Shown piece after piece: positions 27,756-35,897 of a DNA stretch of 51,331 nt. The stretch covers positions 1-51,331 of the forward strand of contig CALDSR010000063.1 of assembly GCA_937924505.1 (NCBI GenBank), written 5' to 3'. Position numbers and translations under genes: made by a program. The notes beneath the pieces are model-generated. The model was not told the DNA's origin and did not search any database. It was given only the letters and a program-made list of their open reading frames with translations. Origin of the DNA: an uncultured Granulosicoccus sp. Lineage in GTDB: Bacteria; Pseudomonadota; Gammaproteobacteria; Granulosicoccales; Granulosicoccaceae. How positions within the stretch are numbered: position 1 is the first letter of the stretch; each line of letters starts with the position of its first letter.

Positions 27756-28508
27756 CTAACGCTGACCGCCATTGATTTCGAGCACTTGACCGGTGATATA
27801 ACCGGATAGTTCGGGTGCTGCAAAAAAAAGATAGCTGGGTGCGCAGTCCTCGCTGGTGCCCAATCGTTGCAAGGGTATTTGCTTGCGGGTCGCTTCTAGT
27901 TTTTCGGCACTTGAATAGCGTGCATGGAAATCGGTATCAATGACACCCGGTGAAATGGCATTGGCGCGGATACCATCTGATGCCAACTCTCGCGCAAGAC
28001 CTCGTGTATAGGTGCTGACAAAGGCTTTGCTTGCTGAATAAATCGATGAGCCAGGACTGCCTCCGGTACTTGCTGAAATCGACACTGTATTGATGATCGA
28101 TGCGTTTTTTGATTGCTTGAGTAACGGGATTAGTGCACGTGTGATGCGGACAACCGAATCCTGATTGAGACTGATAATATTGGCGTAGTCTGATTCGCTT
28201 AGTGTGTCGGCTGGAAAGCGTCCAAACATGGTCCCGGCATTATTGATCAATACATCGACACACTTGGTGTGTGTGTTGACAAAGTCGATGAAAGCAAGCT
28301 GATCCTCGACTTTCGTAAAGTCACCGCATGCCGTGTACAGTTGATCGGTGTTGTTGATGCCATGATCTTGCCGGCCAAGATGAGCAATGACCGTGGCACC
28401 TGTATCGAGAAAAGCATCCAGTGTTGCGCGTCCAATACCAGCACCTGCGCCGGTGATGACAATGACTCGATCCTGAAACAGGCCGGTAAATGGTGAGTTA
28501 TTTCTCAT
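27756..28508 (-). CDS. Short-chain dehydrogenase/reductase
   Basis: 250 aa, classical SDR. The Rossmann motif TGAGAGIG is near residues 19-26, followed by NNAGT, a catalytic Ser in NTVSISAS and YSASK (Tyr-x3-Lys). ISPGVIDTDF and the ending GYITGQVLEINGGQR are typical of 3-oxoacyl-ACP reductase/glucose dehydrogenase-like SDRs. It should use NAD(P)H; the substrate is unknown. It stands alone on the minus strand, with a 337-bp gap to the divergent OtnC-like gene. Confidence 0.88.
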   Translation of the reverse strand: MRNNSPFTGLFQDRVIVITGAGAGIGRATLDAFLDTGATVIAHLGRQDHGINNTDQLYTACGDFTKVEDQLAFIDFVNTHTKCVDVLINNAGTMFGRFPADTLSESDYANIISLNQDSVVRITRALIPLLKQSKNASIINTVSISASTGGSPGSSIYSASKAFVSTYTRGLARELASDGIRANAISPGVIDTDFHARYSSAEKLEATRKQIPLQRLGTSEDCAPSYLFFAAPELSGYITGQVLEINGGQR

Positions 28509-28845
28509 GGATGAAGCTTAGCGCCAAAAGAGGAGTGATAATACATGTAGCGCTCATTTATAGCGAAATTGAGCGAATGACGCTATTCAGCAGAAACCGA
28601 TTTGCTTCTATATTCAATGCGCGAGCTGACACTCGACAAGCTCGGTCGTTTTGCCATGATGTTGCGCCGAGCAGCCTGAACAGCTACCGGTGATTACTGT
28701 ACGTTGTATCTGCGGTAAGTTGTCGTGACAGACGTTAAAGCATTCTTTTATCTCAGCGAAGAGACAGCTTGGTGAAGATACTTTTCTGTAGGCGTCGAGT
28801 GTATTATCAATCTTTCTGATATCAGAGTTGTTTGCGAGATTGATC
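28509..28845. other. 337-bp intergenic region
   Basis: Divergent promoter space between the SDR (minus) and the OtnC-like gene (plus). A 6-bp dyad CGAGCT/AGCTCG lies around 28621-28645. A 77-codon frame on the minus strand (28614-28847) fills most of it, but its start codon overlaps the OtnC start and it has no clear ribosome site, so I do not call it a gene. No clear promoter box is seen. Confidence 0.4.
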
Positions 28846-29493
28846 ATGGCTGAGAACAAGCTCAGGGAGCACATTTGTCTGCTGGCAAAGTCTTTGTTTG
28901 ATCGTGGTTTAACCGGCGGCAGTACTGGCAATATTTCCGCGCGAACCAGCGACGGAGGCCTGTTGGTGTCGCCGACGGGCACGAGCTTTGGCAGGCTCGA
29001 TCCGGCAAGGCTGAGTCGATTTGATAAAAGCGGGGTGCAAATTGACGGCGACAAACCGACCAAGGAAATGCCACTGCATACAGCCTTTTATGACACGCGC
29101 TCGACAGCCGGTGCGGTCGTTCATTTGCATGCTTGTCATTCAGTAGCGTGGTCGATGATGCCAGACGTCGATGAAGACAATTTTCTACCACCGTTGACGC
29201 CGTACGCCATCATGAAACTGGGCAAGGTCAAGTTGTTGCCGTTTTTTGTGCCTGGCGATGCAGCGGCTGGCGAAGCTGTCAGAGGTCTGGCTGGTAAACG
29301 CTCAGCGGTCATGCTGGCCAATCATGGTCCTGTGGTTGCGGCAAAGGATGTAGAAGCCGCCTGTAATGCCATTGAAGAACTCGAAGACACCGCTCGTCTT
29401 GCCATTATGATGCGTGGTTTTGAGCCACGCATGCTCAGTCAGCTGGATATTCGAAAACTCGTGACGACATTTGATATCGAGTGGGATGGGTGA
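28846..29493 (+). CDS. Class II aldolase, OtnC-like 3-dehydro-tetronate 4-phosphate decarboxylase
   Basis: 215 aa from the ATG at 28846 (MAENKLREH). It is a zinc-dependent class II aldolase/adducin-fold enzyme. RGLTGGSTGNISAR, VSPTGTSFGRLDP, a KEMPLH acidic residue, HLHACHS with the zinc histidines, LTPYAIMKLGKVKLLPFFVPG and ANHGPVV closely match OtnC (YgbL). That enzyme decarboxylates 3-oxo-tetronate 4-phosphate to dihydroxyacetone phosphate in four-carbon acid sugar breakdown. The normal partners, kinase OtnK, isomerase OtnI and dehydrogenase LtnD, are not beside it, so the exact substrate is uncertain. Confidence 0.82.
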   Translation: MAENKLREHICLLAKSLFDRGLTGGSTGNISARTSDGGLLVSPTGTSFGRLDPARLSRFDKSGVQIDGDKPTKEMPLHTAFYDTRSTAGAVVHLHACHSVAWSMMPDVDEDNFLPPLTPYAIMKLGKVKLLPFFVPGDAAAGEAVRGLAGKRSAVMLANHGPVVAAKDVEAACNAIEELEDTARLAIMMRGFEPRMLSQLDIRKLVTTFDIEWDG

Positions 29494-29514
29494 AATGTTA
29501 CGACAGGTAGAAAC

Positions 29515-29997
29515 TCAATTGGCAGGTAAGGGATACTGCAGTTTCTGACCAACAAAGATGCTGGATCCGGACAAATTATTGATTCTGCGCAGCTCGCTGA
29601 CAGACGTGCCATAGTCGATGGCGATCTTGCCCAGGTAGTCACCATAGACAACTTCGTGCTCACCGTATAGTGGGCCACTGCTTGTCACGCTATCGTTTGC
29701 CGAAGCGGTATTGTCAGATTCGGTATTGGCAACAATGTTGGTTGGCGCCACGGGTTCACTGATGATTCGAGGGCTGCTTGTCTTAGCCGATTGTTTTTCG
29801 GCATTTACGGTGCTTGCGTTAACTGCGCTTGAGGCGTTGATGTTTTCGCCGGCCACCGGGGTGCGGACGTTTGATTGCAGGCTTGCGGGTACCGTAACCG
29901 CTGGCACAGCGCCATTGTTGTTCTGCCAGCGGTAAAGTCCGCCGCCGAGTGCGGACAGGGAAACCAGCAAAATGACAAAGTCGGATTTAGCGATCAC
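29515..29997 (-). CDS. Membrane-anchored LysM-domain protein
   Basis: 160 aa. An N-terminal hydrophobic helix (FVILLVSLSALGGGLY) acts as anchor or uncleaved signal. A disordered stretch rich in Ser, Ala, Asn and Val runs from about 27 to 110. One C-terminal LysM module follows (VVYGDYLGKIAIDYGTSV ... INNLSGSSIFVGQKLQYPL). LysM binds peptidoglycan N-acetylglucosamine. It has no catalytic domain, so it is likely a cell-wall-binding adaptor. It converges on the OtnC-like gene. Confidence 0.85.
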   Translation of the reverse strand: MIAKSDFVILLVSLSALGGGLYRWQNNNGAVPAVTVPASLQSNVRTPVAGENINASSAVNASTVNAEKQSAKTSSPRIISEPVAPTNIVANTESDNTASANDSVTSSGPLYGEHEVVYGDYLGKIAIDYGTSVSELRRINNLSGSSIFVGQKLQYPLPAN

Positions 29998-30158
29998 AAG
30001 TGAGGTGCCGTAAAACGTTTATCGATGAGGCGATGATAACTATTCGGGTCAGTCACGGATAGTCGGATTCACACAAGTTTACTGAAAATGTGCACTCAAG
30101 CCATTGATTTAGCCGTATTTGCGAAAAACTACCGTTCCCGGGGAGATACTTGACGGGG

Positions 30159-31547
30159 TTACAGTTTGTCGCCCAGAGAATAAGCCCCCATAGCCGCCCG
30201 AAGCAGCAGGTCTCGCGCTCTCACGCCACCAGGGAACTTTGGCGTGGGCAGTGCGGCGAGATCCTTGAACCGAGAACTGTCGCCGGCCATGGCCTCGGCT
30301 GTGATTCGGCCCGTGAGGGTTGCCAATGCCACGCCATGCCCTGAATATCCACCAGCGGTGTACAGCGCTGGGGATATTTTGCGAACGTACGGTAAACGGT
30401 TTCGTGTGATCGCCAGTGTTCCACCCCAGGCGTAGTCGAGGCTGACGTCGTGTAAATCCGGGAAGACATCCAGCATTGCGCGCTGTGAGGAGCGGGAAAT
30501 ATCGCCTGGGAAACGATAACCGTAATTTTCTCCGCCACCAAACAAAAGCCTTGAGTCCTTCAAGCGGCGGAAGTAACGCACCACGAAGCGTGAATCGGCA
30601 ACCGCGTGATTTCCTGGCAATAGTGACGATGCCCTTTCCTCCCCGAGTGGTTCGGTGACAACGATAAAGCTGTTTATCGGCATGACGTGTTTGGCGACGC
30701 TGCTTACCTTGTCTTCCGGATAAGGGGTATCCAGATATCCGTTGCCTGCGAGTAGTACCCGGGATGCCGTGACGCTGCCATTGGCGGTTACGGCCCGTAG
30801 TCTTGAACTCGGGAGGCTTGATGCAGGGGCGCACGACATCTGAGCGCGTGAAGGGGACCGTGACATGTCAGCCAGCTTGTCGATGCGGATGACTTCGCTT
30901 AGTTCATGAATGACGGCCCCATGCTTTTCGCCTAATTGCGCAAGAGCCTGGCAAAGCTTCAAGGGGTGTATATGACCGGCGCCGTGATCGATTGTGCCGC
31001 CCACATAGTCATCTGATCTGACCAGTGCCTGGCATTGTGATCGGTTCAAGGGTTCGATCGCGTTATAGCCATAGTCGCGCTTGAGTGTTTTTGCGTAGGC
31101 GTGAGCCTGGCTGAGATAACGTTTGCGATGGAGCCCATGAATGATGCCACTTTGGTATTCGATATCCACTTGAGCTTCTGCTGCGATCTCATGCACTTCG
31201 GACTTGGCCGCTTCGCTCAAGTCCCATAAACGATGAGCGTGGTCCTGCCCGAGCAAGGATTCGAGTTCTGGTTGTGAGATGTTGTAACCGGTACCGAGTT
31301 GCCCTCCATTGCGTCCTGACGCACCCCATCCAACCCGGTGTGCATCGAGTACCACGACACTCATACCGCGCCGTGCGATTTCGCGAGCAGCTGACAATCC
31401 GGTAAAGCCGGCACCGACAATCACGACATCGACATCGAGGTGGCGTTCCAGTCGTGAACGAGCCGGAATATCGCAGGTGTCGTGGTACCACGACGGTGCG
31501 TGTTTACCGGTTTGGTCGTTGGCGTAGAGTAATCTCATCGACGACAT
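30159..31547 (-). CDS. FAD-dependent amine oxidoreductase, PuuB-like, copy 1
   Basis: 462 aa of the D-amino acid oxidase/glycine oxidase fold. It has the dinucleotide motif VVIVGAGFTGLSAAREIA, then GWGASGRNGGQLGTGYN, the mark of gamma-glutamylputrescine oxidase (PuuB)-like enzymes, and near the end YTAGGYSGHGVALATLTGRI. It oxidises an amine, probably gamma-glutamylated, to an aldehyde with release of NH3 and H2O2. About 15 extra residues at 228-245 (SRSPSRAQMSCAPASSLPS) look like a loop insertion relative to copy 2. It is divergent from the SDR at 31648 (100-bp gap). Met4 (31538) is an alternative start. Confidence 0.87.
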   Translation of the reverse strand: MSSMRLLYANDQTGKHAPSWYHDTCDIPARSRLERHLDVDVVIVGAGFTGLSAAREIARRGMSVVVLDAHRVGWGASGRNGGQLGTGYNISQPELESLLGQDHAHRLWDLSEAAKSEVHEIAAEAQVDIEYQSGIIHGLHRKRYLSQAHAYAKTLKRDYGYNAIEPLNRSQCQALVRSDDYVGGTIDHGAGHIHPLKLCQALAQLGEKHGAVIHELSEVIRIDKLADMSRSPSRAQMSCAPASSLPSSRLRAVTANGSVTASRVLLAGNGYLDTPYPEDKVSSVAKHVMPINSFIVVTEPLGEERASSLLPGNHAVADSRFVVRYFRRLKDSRLLFGGGENYGYRFPGDISRSSQRAMLDVFPDLHDVSLDYAWGGTLAITRNRLPYVRKISPALYTAGGYSGHGVALATLTGRITAEAMAGDSSRFKDLAALPTPKFPGGVRARDLLLRAAMGAYSLGDKL

Positions 31548-31647
31548 TATCCAGACTCGGGCTACGCTTGTGTGTGAAAAACGGCGCGTATAAAACGAAA
31601 ACTCACCGGGTTATCATGCACACTTTCTCCCAGAGTTTGTGTTGGCA

Positions 31648-32397
31648 ATGATTGATCTCTCAGGCAGGACGGCTTTCATAACTGGTGCCAGTCGCGGCAT
31701 CGGTGAGGCCACGGCCCGCAAAATGGCAAGCTATGGCGCCAAGGTGATTCTGACGGCTCGAAGCGCGGCCGATATTGAACGCATCGCAGAGGATATCGGC
31801 GATTCGGCAATGGCGATCGCCTGCGATGTGTCCGAACATGCGGCGGTAGGCGACGCGATCGCCAAGGGGGTGTCCGCATTCGGTTCGCTGGATTTCTGCG
31901 TTAATAATGCCGGCACCATAGAACCCATCGCGCGTATCGAAGACTCCTCTCCCGAGGATTGGGGCAAGGTCATCGATATCAATACCAAGGGTGTATACAA
32001 CGTCATGCGCCACGGCTATGAATACCTTGTCGACGGTGGTGGTGTCATCATCAATATTTCATCGGGTGCGGCGACGGGCGCACTTGAAGGCTGGAGCCAC
32101 TATTGCGCGTCAAAGGCCGCCGTGTTGTCGTTAACCCGATGCGGACACAAGGAATGGGGCGACAAGGGTGTGCATGTTGTTGGTCTGTCACCGGGTACTG
32201 TCGCGACCGACATGCAACATGCGATCAAGGACTCGGGCGTCAATCCGGTCAGTCGACTGGATTGGTCGAACCATATCAGTGCGGAGTGGGTCGCCGAAGC
32301 AATCGTCTGGCTTACAACGGATGCTGCCCGTGTGTATGACGGCACTGATTTTTCATTGAAGACTGAAGAAGGGCGCCGGGCAGTAGGGCTTGTCTAG
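31648..32397 (+). CDS. Short-chain dehydrogenase/reductase
   Basis: 249 aa from the ATG at 31648 (MIDLSGRTAFITGASRGIG). It has NNAGT, a catalytic Ser in INISSGAA and YCASK (Tyr-x3-Lys). LSPGTVATDMQ is followed by an atypical C-terminal part (RVYDGTDFSLKTEEGRR). NAD(P)-dependent; the substrate is unknown. It sits between the two minus-strand amine-catabolism units and shares its last 4 bp, palindromic CTAG, with the stop of the PuuA-like gene, so the two transcripts converge with no spacer. Confidence 0.88.
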   Translation: MIDLSGRTAFITGASRGIGEATARKMASYGAKVILTARSAADIERIAEDIGDSAMAIACDVSEHAAVGDAIAKGVSAFGSLDFCVNNAGTIEPIARIEDSSPEDWGKVIDINTKGVYNVMRHGYEYLVDGGGVIINISSGAATGALEGWSHYCASKAAVLSLTRCGHKEWGDKGVHVVGLSPGTVATDMQHAIKDSGVNPVSRLDWSNHISAEWVAEAIVWLTTDAARVYDGTDFSLKTEEGRRAVGLV

Positions 32398-33773
32398 ACG
32401 TTCAGCAACAGATGCTCGCGTTCCCACGGGCTGATGATTTGCAGAAAGGCTTCTGATTCCTGACGTTTGATCGCGCTGTAAAGTGTGCAGAAGTCTTGCC
32501 CCAATGTTGACGTGATTTCCTCACTGGAGTTAAACAGATCCAGCGCGTGTAACAGGTCACGTGGTAGTTCGTGAGGGAGATCGTAGGCGTCACCGGTTTC
32601 AGGTTTTCGCGGCTTTGCCTTGTTCAACATGCCGATCAGACCGCAGGCAAGGCTTGCGGCGATGGCCAGATACGGATTGCAGTCCATACCCACCACGCGA
32701 TTTTCTATACGTCTGCTGCCCGGTGCCGAGACTGGTACGCGTAAGCCGGTCGTACGGTTATCATTGCCCCATTCCAGGTTGATGGGTGCGGCATCGTCCT
32801 TGATGAAGCGTCGATATGAATTGACGTACGGCGCTAACATGCAGAGCACGTGTGGCAGGCAGTTTTGTTGTCCGCCGAGAAAACCGTAGAAAAGCTCACT
32901 GGGTTTATCGTCGTCTGTATTAAAAATGTTTTTGCCATCGCGAGTAGACACAACGCTTTGATGGATATGCATCGCGCTACCGGGTTGGTGCTGCATCGGT
33001 TTGGCCATGAACGTGGCGAAGCAGCCATTTTTTAATGCGGCTTCACGTATCAAGCGCTTGTAGAAAAACACTTGATCGGCCAGTGCAATCGGATCACCAT
33101 GTTTGAGATTGATCTCGATTTGTCCGGCGCCACTTTCCTGAATGATCGTGTCGATCTCGAAACCCTGCGCTTCGGCAAAATCATAAATATCGTCGATCAC
33201 GGTGCCGTACTCTTCAACAGCCGACATACTGTAAGCCTGCCGAGCTATGCCTTGACGACCGGTCCTGCCGATAGGTGGTTCCACCGGGTTGTTCGGGTCT
33301 ATGTTCGGCTTGGTCAGATAGAACTCAAGCTCAGGGGCTACTACCGGTCGCCAACCCTGTGACTCGTAGGCTGCCATGATCCTTTTAAGCACGTTACGTG
33401 GCGCAATCGATACCGGTGAGCCGTCCTGGTTTTGCACATCATGCACCACTTGCAGCGTGACATCGTCCGACCATGGCACGGCAGTCGCCGCATTGTAGTC
33501 AGGCACGAGAACGAGATCTGACTCGGTCCACTGATCCGGCATGTCTTCGAGATCAACATACTCGCCGTTGATGGTTTGATAGAAAATGGATGTTGGCAAG
33601 AACATCTGTTCGCTGCGAGAGAATTTTTTTGCGGGCATGGCCTTGCCACGTGAGGTGCCGGCGATATCGGCAACGATGCACTCGACATCGTCGACTCGTC
33701 TTCCGTTGAGCCATTCATGAAAGGTCTCTGGAAGATTGCTCATCCACTTGTCGTTGATGATGTGCCGTGTCAT
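32394..33773 (-). CDS. Glutamine synthetase-like gamma-glutamyl-amine ligase (PuuA-like)
   Basis: 459 aa from the ATG at 33773, preceded by AAGGA (complement of 33782-33786) at 8-nt spacing; the frame continues to 33797. It has a beta-grasp N-domain and a GS catalytic domain with ELEFYL, ESGAGQIEINLKHGDPI, AMHIHQSV and LEWGNDNRTTGLRVP. It resembles PuuA/GlnA4-type ligases joining glutamate to amines using ATP, not nitrogen-assimilating GlnA. It lacks the GlnA adenylylation context. It is last of the unit PuuB2-amidotransferase-this gene, starting 5 bp after the amidotransferase stop. The amine may be putrescine, ethanolamine or another. Confidence 0.88.
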   Translation of the reverse strand: MTRHIINDKWMSNLPETFHEWLNGRRVDDVECIVADIAGTSRGKAMPAKKFSRSEQMFLPTSIFYQTINGEYVDLEDMPDQWTESDLVLVPDYNAATAVPWSDDVTLQVVHDVQNQDGSPVSIAPRNVLKRIMAAYESQGWRPVVAPELEFYLTKPNIDPNNPVEPPIGRTGRQGIARQAYSMSAVEEYGTVIDDIYDFAEAQGFEIDTIIQESGAGQIEINLKHGDPIALADQVFFYKRLIREAALKNGCFATFMAKPMQHQPGSAMHIHQSVVSTRDGKNIFNTDDDKPSELFYGFLGGQQNCLPHVLCMLAPYVNSYRRFIKDDAAPINLEWGNDNRTTGLRVPVSAPGSRRIENRVVGMDCNPYLAIAASLACGLIGMLNKAKPRKPETGDAYDLPHELPRDLLHALDLFNSSEEITSTLGQDFCTLYSAIKRQESEAFLQIISPWEREHLLLNV

Positions 33774-33778
33774 CTTGC

Positions 33779-34525
33779 TTATCCTTTTCGTGTCCACTGT
33801 CCGTTAAGGAACTGACGGAGTGTTTCAGCAACACCTTCCTGAGCGATGGGTTGATCGAGCGTCTGAGCGGCGTGCTCGCGAATCTCCGGCGGTAGAAGCT
33901 TTCCGCGCGTTTCAAGTAGTCCGTCAACGAAGTCGCCGTTGAATTCAGGGTGTGGTTGCATTGTGAATGCGTTGTTACCGTATACCAGAACCGCATGACG
34001 ACAAAACGCATTGGAACCCACGGTCTCGGCCATTGCCGGGGGTTCGATCACCTGATCCTGGTGGTAGGCCATCAGCCCGAGCGAATCCGTATTTTCGCCA
34101 AGTGCGGTGACATGTTCGCCGGCAAACACATGCGCATCCACTTTATAGTCAACATGACCTACCGCCCAACCGCCGTCGAATTTCTCAACCTTGCCACCAA
34201 GTGCCTGGGCAATGATCTGATGGCCGAAGCAGACGCCGACAATGGGTTGATTGGCATGAAAAATTTCGCGTATCAGATTCTCAAGCGGTGGTATCCATGC
34301 ATGATCTTCATAAACGCCATGGCGTGAACCGGTGATCAACCAGGCATCGGCGTCATCGATGGAGTCTGGAAATACATTATCGACGACTGGCCAGTTCCGA
34401 TAATCAAAGGATGACTCACCCAGCAGACGCGGAAACATGCCTTCATAGTTTGGAAATTTTCCGATCAGCTCTTCTGGTGCGTGTCCGGCTTGCAGGATGC
34501 CGAGACGTGTAAGTTGTTTTGTCAT
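33779..34525 (-). CDS. Class I glutamine amidotransferase-like hydrolase
   Basis: 248 aa. The triad is Cys99 (GVCFGHQ), His192 and Glu194 (QPHPEFN). The fold resembles the GMP-synthase-type GATase1 family and is not the PuuD/peptidase C26 type. In this operon a role in hydrolysing a gamma-glutamyl bond after amine oxidation is likely, functionally like PuuD. It is placed between PuuB copy 2 (10-bp gap) and the PuuA-like ligase (5-bp gap). Role in the pathway is inferred from context. Confidence 0.85.
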   Translation of the reverse strand: MTKQLTRLGILQAGHAPEELIGKFPNYEGMFPRLLGESSFDYRNWPVVDNVFPDSIDDADAWLITGSRHGVYEDHAWIPPLENLIREIFHANQPIVGVCFGHQIIAQALGGKVEKFDGGWAVGHVDYKVDAHVFAGEHVTALGENTDSLGLMAYHQDQVIEPPAMAETVGSNAFCRHAVLVYGNNAFTMQPHPEFNGDFVDGLLETRGKLLPPEIREHAAQTLDQPIAQEGVAETLRQFLNGQWTRKG

Positions 34526-34535
34526 GTTCCTAACC

Positions 34536-35828
34536 TTATACGCCTAACTTGTCGCGCATCGCATACCACCATGAACCCAGTGTGGAGTAGGGTGCCCGAA
34601 AACGCTGACCGCCCGGGAATGGGTACCAAGGTAGTTTGGCGAATCGTTCAAAGCGAGACGTATTGCCCTCGATAGCTTCAGCGACCAGGCGGCCGAAAAG
34701 ATGAGAGCCCGTCACGCCATGGCCACTGTAGCCCATCGCATGAAAGGTGTTGGGGCCCAGTTGTCCAAGTTGTGGAACACGTGTGAACGACAAGGCGAAA
34801 TTGCCGCTCCAGGCGTGTTCAACCGGGATGCCTTTGAGCTCGGGAAACACCTTTTCCATATTTGGCCGAAGCTTGGCTTCGACATCGCGTGGGTCGGTAC
34901 CCCCGTATACGGTACCGCCACCAAACAGCAGTCGCTTGTCGGCAGAGAGACGGTAGTAGTCCAGTATGTATCGCACATCTTCAACACAGGCGTCAGTGGG
35001 CAGTAGACGTGCAGCAAGATCATCGTCCAGTGGCGTGGTTGCCATGACCTGCGTTGATACGGGCATGACCCGAGGTTCGAGCAATGGCACCGACTTGCCC
35101 AAATAGGCGTTGCCGCACAGCACCAGTGTTCGACATTGCACACGTCCGTTATCGGTATGTACGAGCGGATGGCCATCGAGATTGTCGACTTTATTGACTC
35201 GAGTCTGTTCGTAAATCTTGCCGTCTAGTTGTTCAACTGCGTGTGCTTCACCCAACGCCAGGTTCAAAGGATGCAAGTGTCCACCGGAGTGATCAATCAT
35301 TCCGCCGCAATATCGTTTCGAGCCGACATGTTCGCGCAGGGCATCGCGGTCCAGCAATTCGTGATCATCCATGCCGTAACGTCGCCAGAGCGCTTGCTTT
35401 TCTTCGAGGCCACGCATATGCCGGGCATTGAAACCAACGTAGATGTTGCGTTGCTTGAGATCGCAGTCAATGTGGTAGCGTGAGACGAATTCTCGAATGA
35501 TGCTGGCGCCTTCCTGCACCAATGAACCGACAAACTCGGCAGCAGGTTCGCCATAACGCTTGCCGATGGTTTCCAGGCTTGCATTCAGCCCATTGACGAT
35601 TTGCCCTCCATTTCGCCCGGACGCTCCCCAGCCGATTCGCGCCCCTTCGATGAGTGTGACCGTGTGCCCATTTTGTGCCAGGTGCAGCGCGGTTGACAGG
35701 CCGCTGAACCCCCCGCCAACCACACAAATATCCGCATCGATATCCTCACCCAATGGCGGTGCCTCCGTGCGTGGATTGGCGCTTGCGGCGTAGTAACTGG
35801 TCGTGTGGTCAATGTTTGCAGGTGTCAT
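34536..35828 (-). CDS. FAD-dependent amine oxidoreductase, PuuB-like, copy 2
   Basis: 430 aa. It has the FAD motif CVVGGGFSGLSTALHLAQ, GWGASGRNGGQIVNG and GYSGHGVTGSHLFGRLVAEA near the C-terminus. It is the same family as the gene at 30159-31547 but without that protein's extra loop. It is expected to oxidise a gamma-glutamyl amine, or the free amine, to an aldehyde. First gene of the three-gene minus-strand unit with the amidotransferase and the PuuA-like ligase. It is divergent from the HisD-like gene with only 69 bp between starts, so the two are probably co-regulated. Confidence 0.88.
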   Translation of the reverse strand: MTPANIDHTTSYYAASANPRTEAPPLGEDIDADICVVGGGFSGLSTALHLAQNGHTVTLIEGARIGWGASGRNGGQIVNGLNASLETIGKRYGEPAAEFVGSLVQEGASIIREFVSRYHIDCDLKQRNIYVGFNARHMRGLEEKQALWRRYGMDDHELLDRDALREHVGSKRYCGGMIDHSGGHLHPLNLALGEAHAVEQLDGKIYEQTRVNKVDNLDGHPLVHTDNGRVQCRTLVLCGNAYLGKSVPLLEPRVMPVSTQVMATTPLDDDLAARLLPTDACVEDVRYILDYYRLSADKRLLFGGGTVYGGTDPRDVEAKLRPNMEKVFPELKGIPVEHAWSGNFALSFTRVPQLGQLGPNTFHAMGYSGHGVTGSHLFGRLVAEAIEGNTSRFERFAKLPWYPFPGGQRFRAPYSTLGSWWYAMRDKLGV

Positions 35829-35897
35829 GCGCGGATGTTAGCACCGGTGTCCCGGCAGGGCGGTATACTGGTGCGATGCTTTTTCCGTTGATTGATC

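Noticed and set aside
28614..28847. 77-codon minus-strand frame with several Cys between the SDR and the OtnC-like gene
   Set aside because: Its ATG overlaps the opposite start codon of the OtnC-like gene, no ribosome site is evident, and the tail shows no family; kept only as a remark in the intergenic entry.
32394..33773. Nitrogen-assimilating glutamine synthetase (glnA)
   Set aside because: The motifs and the flanking PuuB and amidotransferase genes fit a gamma-glutamyl-amine ligase; glnE in the window is 17 kb away.
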